From Xylophilus ampelinus (GTDB taxonomy: Bacteria; Pseudomonadota; Gammaproteobacteria; Burkholderiales; Burkholderiaceae_C), in contig NZ_CABFMN010000150.1 in the NCBI RefSeq assembly GCF_901875635.1, forward strand, positions 1 through 64,000: a stretch of 64,000 nt of DNA, given 5' to 3'. Each line of letters begins with the position of its first letter. Positions within the stretch are counted from its first letter, which is position 1. Shown here piece by piece: positions 25,087 through 32,786 of the stretch. The notes under the pieces were generated by a model that was not told the origin of the DNA, made no database searches, and saw only the letters and a program-made list of their open reading frames with translations. The position numbers and the translations under genes were made by a program.

Positions 25087-26409
25087 ATGAAACCCATCCA
25101 GGTCGGCCTTCTGGGCATCGGCACCGTCGGCAGCGGCACTTTCAAGGTGCTGGCCCGCAACCAGGAAGAGATCAAGCGCCGCGCCGGCCGCGGCATCGAG
25201 ATCACCATGGTCGCCGACCTGGACACCGCCCGCGCGAAGGCCGCGGTGGGCGAGGGCGTGAAGGTCGTGGGCGACGCGCGCGAGGTCATCGCCAACCCGG
25301 ACATCGACATCGTCATCGAGCTCATCGGCGGCTATGGCATCGCCAAGGCGCTGGTGCTCGAGGCCATCGCGGCCGGCAAGCACGTGGTTACCGCCAACAA
25401 GGCGCTCCTGGCCGTGCACGGCACCGAGATCTTCGCGGCGGCCCATGCCAAGGGCGTGATGGTGGCCTTCGAGGCCGCCGTGGCCGGCGGCATTCCGATC
25501 ATCAAGGCGCTGCGCGAAGGCCTGACGGCCAACAGCATCCAGTGGATCGCCGGCATCATCAACGGCACCACGAACTTCATCCTGTCCGAGATGCGCGACA
25601 AGGGCCTGGACTTCGACACCGTGCTCAAGGAGGCGCAGCGCCTGGGCTATGCCGAGGCCGACCCGACCTTCGACATCGAAGGCGTCGACGCGGCGCACAA
25701 GGCGACGCTGATGAGCGCCATCGCCTTCGGCATCCCGGTGCAGTTCGACAAGGCCCACGTCGAGGGCATCACCAAGCTGGCCTCGCAGGACATCAAGTAC
25801 GCCGAGCAGTTGGGTTATCGCATCAAGCTGCTGGGCATCACCAAGCGCACGGCCAAGGGCATCGAGCTGCGCGTGCACCCCGCATTGGTGCCGGCCAAGC
25901 GTCTGCTGGCCAACGTCGAAGGCGCGATGAACGCGGTGGTGGTGCATGGCGACGCCGTGGGCACCACGCTCTACTACGGCAAGGGCGCGGGCAGCGAGCC
26001 CACCGCCAGCGCCGTGATCGCCGACCTGGTCGACATCACGCGCCTGCACACCGCCGACGCGGCGCACCGCGTGCCGCACCTGGCCTTCCACCCCGACGCC
26101 ATGAGCGACCTGCAGGTGGTGCCGATGAGCGAGGTCGTGACCAGCTACTACCTGCGCCTGCGCGTGGCCGACGAGGCCGGCGTGCTGGCCAAGGTCACGG
26201 GCCTGCTGGCCGGTGCCGGCATCAGCATCGACGCCGTGCTGCAGCGCGAGGCCGACGAGGTGGGCGGCGAAGGCTCGACCCAGACCGACCTCATCATCCT
26301 CACGCACGACACGCGCGAAGGCACGCTCGACGAGGTGCAGGCGCACCTGCAGGGCCTGCCCAGCGTGCTGGCGCCGATCGTGCGCATCCGCAAGGAGGAA
26401 CTCTCCTGA
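25087..26409 (+). CDS. hom: Homoserine dehydrogenase
   Basis: NAD(P)H-dependent reduction of aspartate semialdehyde to homoserine for threonine and methionine synthesis. The 440 residues have the N-terminal nucleotide-binding GIGTVGSG (about 10-17), the catalytic core (NGTTNFILSEM, LGYAEADPTFDIEGVDAAHK) and a C-terminal ACT domain (about 350-430: YYLRLRVADEAGVLAKV) for threonine feedback. The ATG at 25087 opens the family alignment. Its stop overlaps the thrC start (TGATG), so the two are translationally coupled. Confidence 0.97.
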   Translation: MKPIQVGLLGIGTVGSGTFKVLARNQEEIKRRAGRGIEITMVADLDTARAKAAVGEGVKVVGDAREVIANPDIDIVIELIGGYGIAKALVLEAIAAGKHVVTANKALLAVHGTEIFAAAHAKGVMVAFEAAVAGGIPIIKALREGLTANSIQWIAGIINGTTNFILSEMRDKGLDFDTVLKEAQRLGYAEADPTFDIEGVDAAHKATLMSAIAFGIPVQFDKAHVEGITKLASQDIKYAEQLGYRIKLLGITKRTAKGIELRVHPALVPAKRLLANVEGAMNAVVVHGDAVGTTLYYGKGAGSEPTASAVIADLVDITRLHTADAAHRVPHLAFHPDAMSDLQVVPMSEVVTSYYLRLRVADEAGVLAKVTGLLAGAGISIDAVLQREADEVGGEGSTQTDLIILTHDTREGTLDEVQAHLQGLPSVLAPIVRIRKEELS

Positions 26410-27824
26410 TGCGTTATGTGTCCACGCGCGGCGACTCGACGCCGCGCAAGTTCTGCGAAATCCTGCTCGAAGGCCTGGCGCCCGACGGCGGCCTCTACCT
26501 GCCCGAGCGCTACCCGCAGGTCGATGCGGCCACTTTGGCGAAATGGCGCGGCCTGGCGTACCACGAACTGGCCTTCGAGATCCTGGCGCTCTACATCGAC
26601 GACATCCCGGCCGAGGACCTGCGCGCGCTGTGCGCGAAGACGTACACGGCCGAGGTCTTCGGCAGCGAGGACATCGTGCCGCTGCGCGAACTGGAAGACG
26701 GCGTCTACCTCGAGGGCCTGTCCAACGGCCCCACGCTGGCCTTCAAGGACATGGCCATGCAACTGCTGGGCAACCTGTTCGAGTACGAGCTGGCCCGGCG
26801 CGGCGAAGAACTCAACATCCTGGGCGCGACCAGCGGCGATACCGGCAGCGCGGCCGAGTACGCGATGCGCGGCAAGACGGGCGTGCGCGTCTTCATGACC
26901 TCGCCCGACGGCCGCATGAGCCCCTTCCAGCAGGCGCAGATGTTCAGCCTGCAGGATGCCAACATCCACAACATCGCCATCGCCGGCGTGTTCGACGACT
27001 GCCAGGACATCGTCAAGGCGGTGAGCAACGATCTCGCTTTCAAGCGCCAGTACCGGATCGGCACCGTCAACTCGATCAACTGGGCGCGGCTGCTGGCGCA
27101 GGTCGTCTACTACTTCGCGGGGTACTTCCAGGCGACCGGTCCCGAAGGCGGCGAAGCGAGCTTCACCGTGCCCAGCGGAAACTTCGGCAACGTCTGCGCG
27201 GGCCACGTGGCGCGCATGATGGGCCTGCCGATCCGCAAGCTTGTGGTGGCGACGAACGAGAACGACGTGCTCGACGAGTTCTTCCGCACCGGCGTCTACC
27301 GGGTGCGCGGCGCGGCCGACACGCACGAGACGTCGAGCCCCTCGATGGATATCAGCAAGGCCAGCAACTTCGAGCGCTTTGTGTTCGACTTGCTGGGCCG
27401 CGATGGCGCGAAGACGCGTGCCCTGTTTCACGACCAGATCGCGAAGACCGGCCGCTTCGACCTCAGCGCCGCCCCGGCGTTTGCCGACGCGGCGTCGAAG
27501 TTCGGCTTTGTCAGCGGCCGCAGTACTCACGCCGACCGCCTGGCGACCATCCGCGACACCGACAAGCGCTTCGCCGTGCTGGTCGACACCCACACGGCCG
27601 ACGGCCTGAAGGTGGCGCGCGCGTACGTCGAACCGGGCGTGCCGATGGTCGTGCTGGAAACCGCGCTGCCCATCAAGTTCGCCGCCACCATCGTCGAGGC
27701 GCTGGGCCGCGAGCCCGACCGCCCGAAGCAGTTCGAAGGCATCGAGTCGCTGCCCAAGCGTGTGGTCAAGCTGCCGGCGGACGCCGACGCGGTGAAGCGC
27801 TACATCGCCGGGCACTGCGCCTGA
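26409..27824 (+). CDS. thrC: Threonine synthase
   Basis: PLP enzyme converting O-phosphohomoserine to threonine. The 471 residues match the long (class II, fungal/gammaproteobacterial) form. The N-terminal MRYVSTRGD-TPRKF is typical, the PLP lysine is K113 in LAFKDMAMQ, and GATSGDTGSAAEYA is the phosphate-binding stretch. The start overlaps the hom stop by one base. A dispersed repeat copy fills the 68 bases to mobB. Confidence 0.97.
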   Translation: MRYVSTRGDSTPRKFCEILLEGLAPDGGLYLPERYPQVDAATLAKWRGLAYHELAFEILALYIDDIPAEDLRALCAKTYTAEVFGSEDIVPLRELEDGVYLEGLSNGPTLAFKDMAMQLLGNLFEYELARRGEELNILGATSGDTGSAAEYAMRGKTGVRVFMTSPDGRMSPFQQAQMFSLQDANIHNIAIAGVFDDCQDIVKAVSNDLAFKRQYRIGTVNSINWARLLAQVVYYFAGYFQATGPEGGEASFTVPSGNFGNVCAGHVARMMGLPIRKLVVATNENDVLDEFFRTGVYRVRGAADTHETSSPSMDISKASNFERFVFDLLGRDGAKTRALFHDQIAKTGRFDLSAAPAFADAASKFGFVSGRSTHADRLATIRDTDKRFAVLVDTHTADGLKVARAYVEPGVPMVVLETALPIKFAATIVEALGREPDRPKQFEGIESLPKRVVKLPADADAVKRYIAGHCA

Positions 27825-27889
27825 TTTTTGAGCCAAATCGGCCTCCAGCGCCCGTCCCGCCTGCGCAAGCAGCTATCGAATTCATAGCA
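27825..27889 (-). repeat. Dispersed repeat, copy 6 (well preserved)
   Basis: Head-right copy beginning directly after the thrC stop: TTTTTGAGCCAAATCGGCC, then CAGCGCCCGTCCCGCCTGCG, then the palindromic head GCTATCGAATTCATAGC. It occupies the whole thrC-mobB spacer and ends 3 bases before the mobB ATG, leaving mobB with no visible Shine-Dalgarno. Confidence 0.85.
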
Positions 27890-27892
27890 ACA

Positions 27893-28438
27893 ATGAAAGT
27901 CATCGCCTTCGCAGGCTATTCGGGCGCCGGCAAGACGACGCTGGTGGAGCGGCTCATCCCGGAGCTCAAGCGCCATGGGCTGCGCGTGTCCGTGGTCAAG
28001 CACGCGCACCACAAGTTCGACATCGACCACCCGGGCAAGGACACCTACCGCCACCGCGAGGCCGGGGCCTTCGAGGTGGTGGTCGCGTCGGACAAGCGCC
28101 TGGCGCTGATGCGCGAGTTCGAGCAGACCGCCGAGCTGAACGTGCACCACCTCATTGCCGAGCTCTACGACGGCGTGGACTGGGTGCTGGTCGAGGGCTT
28201 CAAGCACAGCGACCTGCACAAGATCGAGGTCATGCGCACCATCGAACCCGGCCAGCCCCCACGCCCCGCGCTCTATCCGCTGGACGACTTCATCTGCGCC
28301 ATCGCCACCGACAGCGCCGCCAACCTGCCCGAGCCCACGGGGTTGCCGGTCTTCGATCTCGACGATGCCGCCGGCGTCGCGCGATGGCTGATGGCCAGCG
28401 GCGATCGCTTCGACTACCGCCCCGAAATCTATGAGTGA
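27893..28438 (+). CDS. mobB: Molybdopterin-guanine dinucleotide biosynthesis protein B
   Basis: GTP-binding adaptor that aids MobA in adding GMP to molybdopterin. The 181 residues start MKVIAFAGYSGAGKTTL with the P-loop at 8-16, followed by VVKHAHHKFDIDHPGKDTYRH and LVEGFKHSD, all typical of MobB. The upstream bases belong to a dispersed repeat and give no ribosome site, so its translation may depend on read-through from thrC or on the repeat. Its end overlaps moeA by 8 bases. Confidence 0.93.
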   Translation: MKVIAFAGYSGAGKTTLVERLIPELKRHGLRVSVVKHAHHKFDIDHPGKDTYRHREAGAFEVVVASDKRLALMREFEQTAELNVHHLIAELYDGVDWVLVEGFKHSDLHKIEVMRTIEPGQPPRPALYPLDDFICAIATDSAANLPEPTGLPVFDLDDAAGVARWLMASGDRFDYRPEIYE

Positions 28439-29690
28439 CCCTGCCGCTTCCGCCGCCCCCCGTGCCCGCGCGCCCCTGATGGCGCTGGACGACGCTGTCG
28501 CACGCCTGCTCGCCGAGGCGGCGCCGCTGCAGGACGTGGAGCAGGTCTCCACCTTCGAGGCCGACGGCCGCGTGCTGGCGCAGGACATCGTCGCCGGCCT
28601 CACCGTGCCGCCGCGCGACAACAGCGCGATGGACGGCTACGCGGTGCGCCTCGCCGACTGCACCGGCGACGCCGTGCTGCCGGTGTCGCAGCGCATTCCG
28701 GCCGGCACCGTGGGCCAGCCGCTCGCAGCCGGCACGGCGGCGCGCATCTTCACCGGCGCCCAGGTACCGGAGGGCGCCGACGCGGTCGTGATGCAGGAAG
28801 ACACCGAGGCCATCGCCGGCGACGGCCTGGGCCAGGTGCGCATCCGCCCGGTGCCGCGCCCGGGCCAGAACATCCGCCGTGCGGGCGAGGACGTGCAGGC
28901 CGGCGCCACCGTGCTGGCGCGCGGCGAACGCCTGACGCCGCAGGCCCTGGGCCTGGCGGCCAGCATCGGCTTCGCGAAGCTGCCGGTCGTTCGGCGCCCG
29001 CGCGTGGCGCTGCTGTCCACCGGCGACGAACTGGTCATGCCCGGCGAGGTGCCTCCCGAGCAGATGCCGCCGGGCGCCATCTACAACTCCAACCGTTTCT
29101 TCATGCGGGGGCTGCTGCAGCGCCTGGGCTGCGAGGTGCAGGACCTGGGCCTGGTGCCCGACCGGCTCGACGCGACGATCGAGGCCATGCGCGCCGCCAC
29201 CGCGCGCAACGACCTCATCATCACCACCGGTGGCGTGTCGGTGGGCGAGGAAGACCACGTGCGCGCCGCCGTGCAGGCGCTGGGCACGCTCGACCTCTGG
29301 CTGGTGGCGATGAAGCCCGGCAAGCCTTTTGCATACGGCCGCATCGGCGACACCCACATCGCGGGACTGCCCGGCAATCCCGTGTCCAGCTTCATGACCT
29401 TCCTGCTGCTGGTGCGCCCCTTCCTGCTGGCGCTGCAGGGCGCGTCGCGCACCGCGCCGCAGGCGGTGACCATGCGGGCCGACTTCGACTGGCCGCGCCC
29501 CGACAAGCGGCGCGAATTCCTGCGCGTGCGCACCACGGCCGAGGGCGGTCTGGCGCTGTTCCCCAATCAGGGCTCGGGCGTGCTCACGTCCACCGTGTGG
29601 GGCGATGGCGTGGTCGACAACCCGGGCGGCCACGCGATCGCGTGCGGCGACACGGTGCGCTTCGTTCCCTTCTCGGCCTGGCTCGCGTGA
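28431..29690 (+). CDS. moeA: Molybdopterin molybdenumtransferase MoeA
   Basis: Inserts molybdenum into adenylylated molybdopterin. The 419 residues show the MoeA layout: DNSAMDGYAV near residue 63, IFTGAQVPEGADAVVMQED, LSTGDEL, TTGGVSVGEEDHV and GLPGNPVSSF. It overlaps mobB by 8 bases and moaD by one base (TGATG), so the three are a coupled cofactor operon. Confidence 0.96.
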   Translation: MSDPAASAAPRARAPLMALDDAVARLLAEAAPLQDVEQVSTFEADGRVLAQDIVAGLTVPPRDNSAMDGYAVRLADCTGDAVLPVSQRIPAGTVGQPLAAGTAARIFTGAQVPEGADAVVMQEDTEAIAGDGLGQVRIRPVPRPGQNIRRAGEDVQAGATVLARGERLTPQALGLAASIGFAKLPVVRRPRVALLSTGDELVMPGEVPPEQMPPGAIYNSNRFFMRGLLQRLGCEVQDLGLVPDRLDATIEAMRAATARNDLIITTGGVSVGEEDHVRAAVQALGTLDLWLVAMKPGKPFAYGRIGDTHIAGLPGNPVSSFMTFLLLVRPFLLALQGASRTAPQAVTMRADFDWPRPDKRREFLRVRTTAEGGLALFPNQGSGVLTSTVWGDGVVDNPGGHAIACGDTVRFVPFSAWLA

Positions 29691-29950
29691 TGGCGCACAA
29701 GACCGTCACCGTGCGCTACTTCGCCTCCGTGCGCGAAGCGCTGGGCCGCGGCAGCGAGCCGGTCCAGACGGCTGCCGATACGCTGGGCGCGCTGCGCGAC
29801 GAACTCATCGCGCGCGGCGAGCCCTACGCCGGCGCGCTGGCGCGCGGCAAGGCCGTGCGCATGGCGCTCGACCAGCTCATGAGCGGCGAAGACGCCGCCC
29901 TGACCGACGGGGCCGAAGTGGCGTTCTTCCCGCCGGTCACGGGCGGCTGA
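29690..29950 (+). CDS. moaD: Molybdopterin synthase sulfur carrier subunit MoaD
   Basis: Ubiquitin-like 86-residue protein whose C-terminal Gly-Gly (VTGG) is adenylylated and thiocarboxylated to donate sulfur to precursor Z with MoaE. Start and stop overlap or abut the neighbours: TGATG with moeA, and its stop meets the dapA stop from the other strand with no gap. The partner moaE is 2.2 kb away at 32185, after dapA and an unknown membrane protein on the opposite strand. Confidence 0.93.
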   Translation: MAHKTVTVRYFASVREALGRGSEPVQTAADTLGALRDELIARGEPYAGALARGKAVRMALDQLMSGEDAALTDGAEVAFFPPVTGG

Positions 29951-30853
29951 TCAGCCTTCGACCGGCGCGATCGTGGCGTCGATCGCGCGCAGGCGATCGA
30001 GCAGCGCAGGCGTGGCGACGGTCATGGGGGCACGCAGCTCGGCCGTCATCTCGCCGCTGGCCGCGAGGAGCGCCTTGACCGGGCCCGGGTTGGGCTCGGC
30101 GAACAGCGCTTCCACCAGCGGCGCCAGCGGCTGCCACAGCCCCCGGGCCTGCGCCAGTCGGCCGGCCTGCAGGGCCGCCACGAGTTGTGCCCAACGCGCC
30201 GTGTGGACGTGCGCGCCGGCCGCGATGGCGCCGGTGCCGCCTTCGGCCAGCGTCGCCAGCACCTGGGCATCCTCCCCGGCCAGCACCTGCAGGCGGCCGT
30301 CGGCGATGAGGGCGCGCACCTTGGCCGGGTCGCCGCCGCAGTCCTTCACGCCCACGATGTTCGGGTGCGCGGCCAGGGCCAGCAGCGTCTCTCGGGCCAG
30401 CGTGCTGCCGGTGCGGTACGGGATGTCGTAGACCAGCACCGGCACGTCGCTCGCATCGGCGATCGCCGTGAACCACTGCAGCAGCCCCGCCTGCGACGGG
30501 CGCACGTAACTCGGCGCCGGCACCAGCAGGGCGGCGAGTCCGCGTCCGGCGAGCCGACGCACCGCGTCCAGCACATGGCCCAGCTGCTCGCCGCCCAGGC
30601 CCATCACGCGCGGCACGGCCGGCGCGGCGCAGGCCACCGTGTCGAGCACGGCCAGGCGCTCGTCCCCATCCAGTGCCGCGGCTTCGCCGGTGGAACCGCA
30701 GACCACGAAGCTGGCGATGCCCTGGCCGGCCAGCCGCTTCGCGAGCGCCGCGAGGGCAGGGTGGTCGATCGCGCCTTCGCGAAAGGGCGTGACGAGCGGA
30801 ATCCACAGGCCCGAGAAGTCGGGACGTGAAGAGATGGAGGCAGTACGGGACAT
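29951..30853 (-). CDS. dapA: 4-hydroxy-tetrahydrodipicolinate synthase (DapA family)
   Basis: Class I aldolase-type TIM barrel that condenses pyruvate and aspartate semialdehyde in lysine and cell-wall synthesis. The 300 residues carry CGSTGE (pyruvate carboxylate binding), YDIPYRTG with the tyrosine and arginine of the active site, and the Schiff-base lysine K170 in GVKDCGGD. The ATG at 30853 (MSRTASISSRPDFSG) was chosen as family-like. The gene is convergent with and abuts moaD, splitting the moaD-moaE pair. Related aldolases (e.g. keto-deoxy-sugar enzymes) share the fold, so the substrate call is probable rather than certain. The 277 bases upstream (to 31130) hold nothing that I recognise. 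Confidence 0.82.
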   Translation of the reverse strand: MSRTASISSRPDFSGLWIPLVTPFREGAIDHPALAALAKRLAGQGIASFVVCGSTGEAAALDGDERLAVLDTVACAAPAVPRVMGLGGEQLGHVLDAVRRLAGRGLAALLVPAPSYVRPSQAGLLQWFTAIADASDVPVLVYDIPYRTGSTLARETLLALAAHPNIVGVKDCGGDPAKVRALIADGRLQVLAGEDAQVLATLAEGGTGAIAAGAHVHTARWAQLVAALQAGRLAQARGLWQPLAPLVEALFAEPNPGPVKALLAASGEMTAELRAPMTVATPALLDRLRAIDATIAPVEG

Positions 30854-31130
30854 GACAGGCTTCCTTGCAGACGGGGGACACACGACCGAGGACGAACCGT
30901 CGGCGGAAGCGCGCATCGCGATGCAGGGAAGCCCGACCGGGAGAGGGAGGTGGGGGCTGCAGGCTCCGTCGCTCATCCGACGACGGAACCGCAGCTCCGG
31001 TCAGACGAGCTGAAGTTTTTTGGCTTTGGCTGCCGCCACACGCGAGGCGGCGCGATCTTCGTTCGAAGACCGGCGTCGTGCCGTGCGTGCGAGGGCTGCC
31101 ATGGGCGGCGAGTGTAAGCGCGAGGCGTCT

Positions 31131-32150
31131 TCAGGGCGCCATGCCGATCCTCTGCACGCGGATGAGCGTGCCTTCGCCCGGCGGCGCTTGGGCGTGCGTC
31201 AGCCACTCCATCTGGACCTCGTCGCCCGGCTGCAGCGTGGCAGCGAAGCCCGTCGCCGCCTGCGCGAGGCCCCCCATGCGATACCAGTGCGCATCGACCG
31301 ACGTCTTGCCCGACGAAATCCTGCCGCGCAGCACCTCGGTGACCGGCCCGCGCAGCACCTGGACATGGGTTTGCCGCTGCGCCCGCAGCAGCGTCGGCAG
31401 CACGACCGCGGCCACGAGCAGCGCCCACAGCCCGGCCAGCAGCAGGCCGATGAAATGCATGTCGCGCCGCTCGAAGCCGCCGATCCAAGAAAGCAGGGCG
31501 AAGCACGCCAGGATGGCGGCCGTGAGAAAGCCCGTGGCGATGAACGCCTGCGTGCCTGCGGCGCGCCGGTCGGTCGCGGCGGCCGGACGGCTCGCGGCCT
31601 GCGCCGGCACCCAGGCCGGCACGTGCAACTGAAGCAGCCAACGGCTGCCTTGTCCGTCCTCCACCCAGTGCAGGGCCACCGTCTGGGCGGTCGGCACCAG
31701 CAGTTCGCGCAGCGGGCGGCCTGCGCTCAGTTGCGAGCGCCCCTGGTCCGGCAGCAGGTTGAACAGGTCGAAGTCGGTGCCGTCGAGGCGGTAGCGAAGG
31801 CGCGTACCGGCGATCTGCACGCCGTCGAGTCGGCCCTGCGCCACGGTCTTGCGGCCCCCGGCCAGGGCCGCCATCGCCGGGGCCGTGCTCTGGCGCCGTG
31901 CACGCCCGCGCAGCCACGCCAGCATGGCCGCGGTCGCCAGTGCCGCGCCCGCGACCACCCGTGCCGCGAGCACCTCCACGGGCGGCAGCGAGAACGCATG
32001 CACGAAGAGCCAGAGGCCAGCCAGGCCGGCAACCGCCGCGACGACGGCCAGCACGCGGGTCAGGCGGCGTCCGCCGCGCGCCCAGTCGCGCAGCAACGCG
32101 CGGTCGGTGGCGCTCAGGGGCTCGGGGGTCAGGGTCGGCACGGCGCGCAT
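31131..32150 (-). CDS. Hypothetical membrane protein (four hydrophobic segments)
   Basis: I do not recognise this family with certainty; it recalls DUF3592-type proteins. The 339 residues have two hydrophobic helices near the N-terminus (about 25-45 and 57-73), a soluble beta-rich stretch (GRLDGVQIAGTRLRYRLDG), two further helices (about 200-250) and a soluble C-terminal domain (VQVLRGPVTEVLRGRISSGKT). The ATG at 32150 is 34 bases from the divergent moaE start at 32185, so the two share a promoter region. No link to molybdenum cofactor is evident beyond position. Confidence 0.7.
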   Translation of the reverse strand: MRAVPTLTPEPLSATDRALLRDWARGGRRLTRVLAVVAAVAGLAGLWLFVHAFSLPPVEVLAARVVAGAALATAAMLAWLRGRARRQSTAPAMAALAGGRKTVAQGRLDGVQIAGTRLRYRLDGTDFDLFNLLPDQGRSQLSAGRPLRELLVPTAQTVALHWVEDGQGSRWLLQLHVPAWVPAQAASRPAAATDRRAAGTQAFIATGFLTAAILACFALLSWIGGFERRDMHFIGLLLAGLWALLVAAVVLPTLLRAQRQTHVQVLRGPVTEVLRGRISSGKTSVDAHWYRMGGLAQAATGFAATLQPGDEVQMEWLTHAQAPPGEGTLIRVQRIGMAP

Positions 32151-32184
32151 TCTGCGGGCCGGGTGGCGGTGCCACAATTTGCCG

Positions 32185-32694
32185 ATGAGCCTATCTCTCC
32201 CCGATCGCGCCGCGCGCGTGAGTGTCCAGGCCGAGGACTTCGACCTTTCGGCCGAGGTGACGGCGCTGCGCGCCGGCGACCCGCGTGTGGGCGCGGTCTG
32301 CGCCTTCGTCGGCACGGTGCGCGACCGCCACGTTGCCGAGGGTGGCGCCGCGGGCAGCGTGCGCGCGATGGAACTGGAGCACTACCCCGGCATGACCGAG
32401 AAGGCCATCGAGGCCATGATCGACGAAGCGCACCGCCGCTTCGACATCCTCGGCGCCCGCGTGGTGCACCGCGTGGGCGCACTGCAGCCGCAGGACCAGA
32501 TCATGATGGTGGCCGTCACCTCCGCGCATCGCGGCGAATCCTTCCAGGCCTGCGAGTTCCTCATGGATTACCTCAAGACCCAGGCACCTTTCTGGAAAAA
32601 GGAAGACACGCCCGAGGGCGGCCGCTGGGTCGATGCGCGCGTGACCGACGACGAGGCGCTGGCGCGCTGGGGCATCGAGGCGCGCAACGCCTGA
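32185..32694 (+). CDS. moaE: Molybdopterin synthase catalytic subunit MoaE
   Basis: Catalytic partner of MoaD that converts precursor Z to molybdopterin. The 169 residues show GAVCAFVGTVRD, ELEHYPGMTEKAI, HRVGALQPQD and the C-terminal APFWKKE with the active-site lysines. The ATG at 32185 opens the family alignment. It is divergent from the hypothetical membrane protein and convergent with pilY1; a dispersed repeat fills the space after it. Confidence 0.95.
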   Translation: MSLSLPDRAARVSVQAEDFDLSAEVTALRAGDPRVGAVCAFVGTVRDRHVAEGGAAGSVRAMELEHYPGMTEKAIEAMIDEAHRRFDILGARVVHRVGALQPQDQIMMVAVTSAHRGESFQACEFLMDYLKTQAPFWKKEDTPEGGRWVDARVTDDEALARWGIEARNA

Positions 32695-32701
32695 GTTGCG
32701 T

Positions 32702-32766
32702 TGCTATCGAATCGATAGCTGCTTGCGCAGGCGCGGCGGGCGCTGCGGGCACTTTTTGCTTGCAGA
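32702..32766 (+). repeat. Dispersed repeat, copy 7
   Basis: Head-left copy: the palindrome GCTATCGAATCGATAGC, then GCGCAGGCGC/GGCGGGCGC stem bases, then CACTTTTTGCTTG. It lies between the convergent moaE and pilY1 genes and could end moaE transcripts. Confidence 0.8.
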
Positions 32767-32786
32767 AATTCGACGCGGCAATCGCC

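Noticed and set aside
30854..31130. Possible riboswitch or small gene upstream of dapA
   Set aside because: There is no lysine-riboswitch-like conserved core, no convincing frame and no paired terminator.
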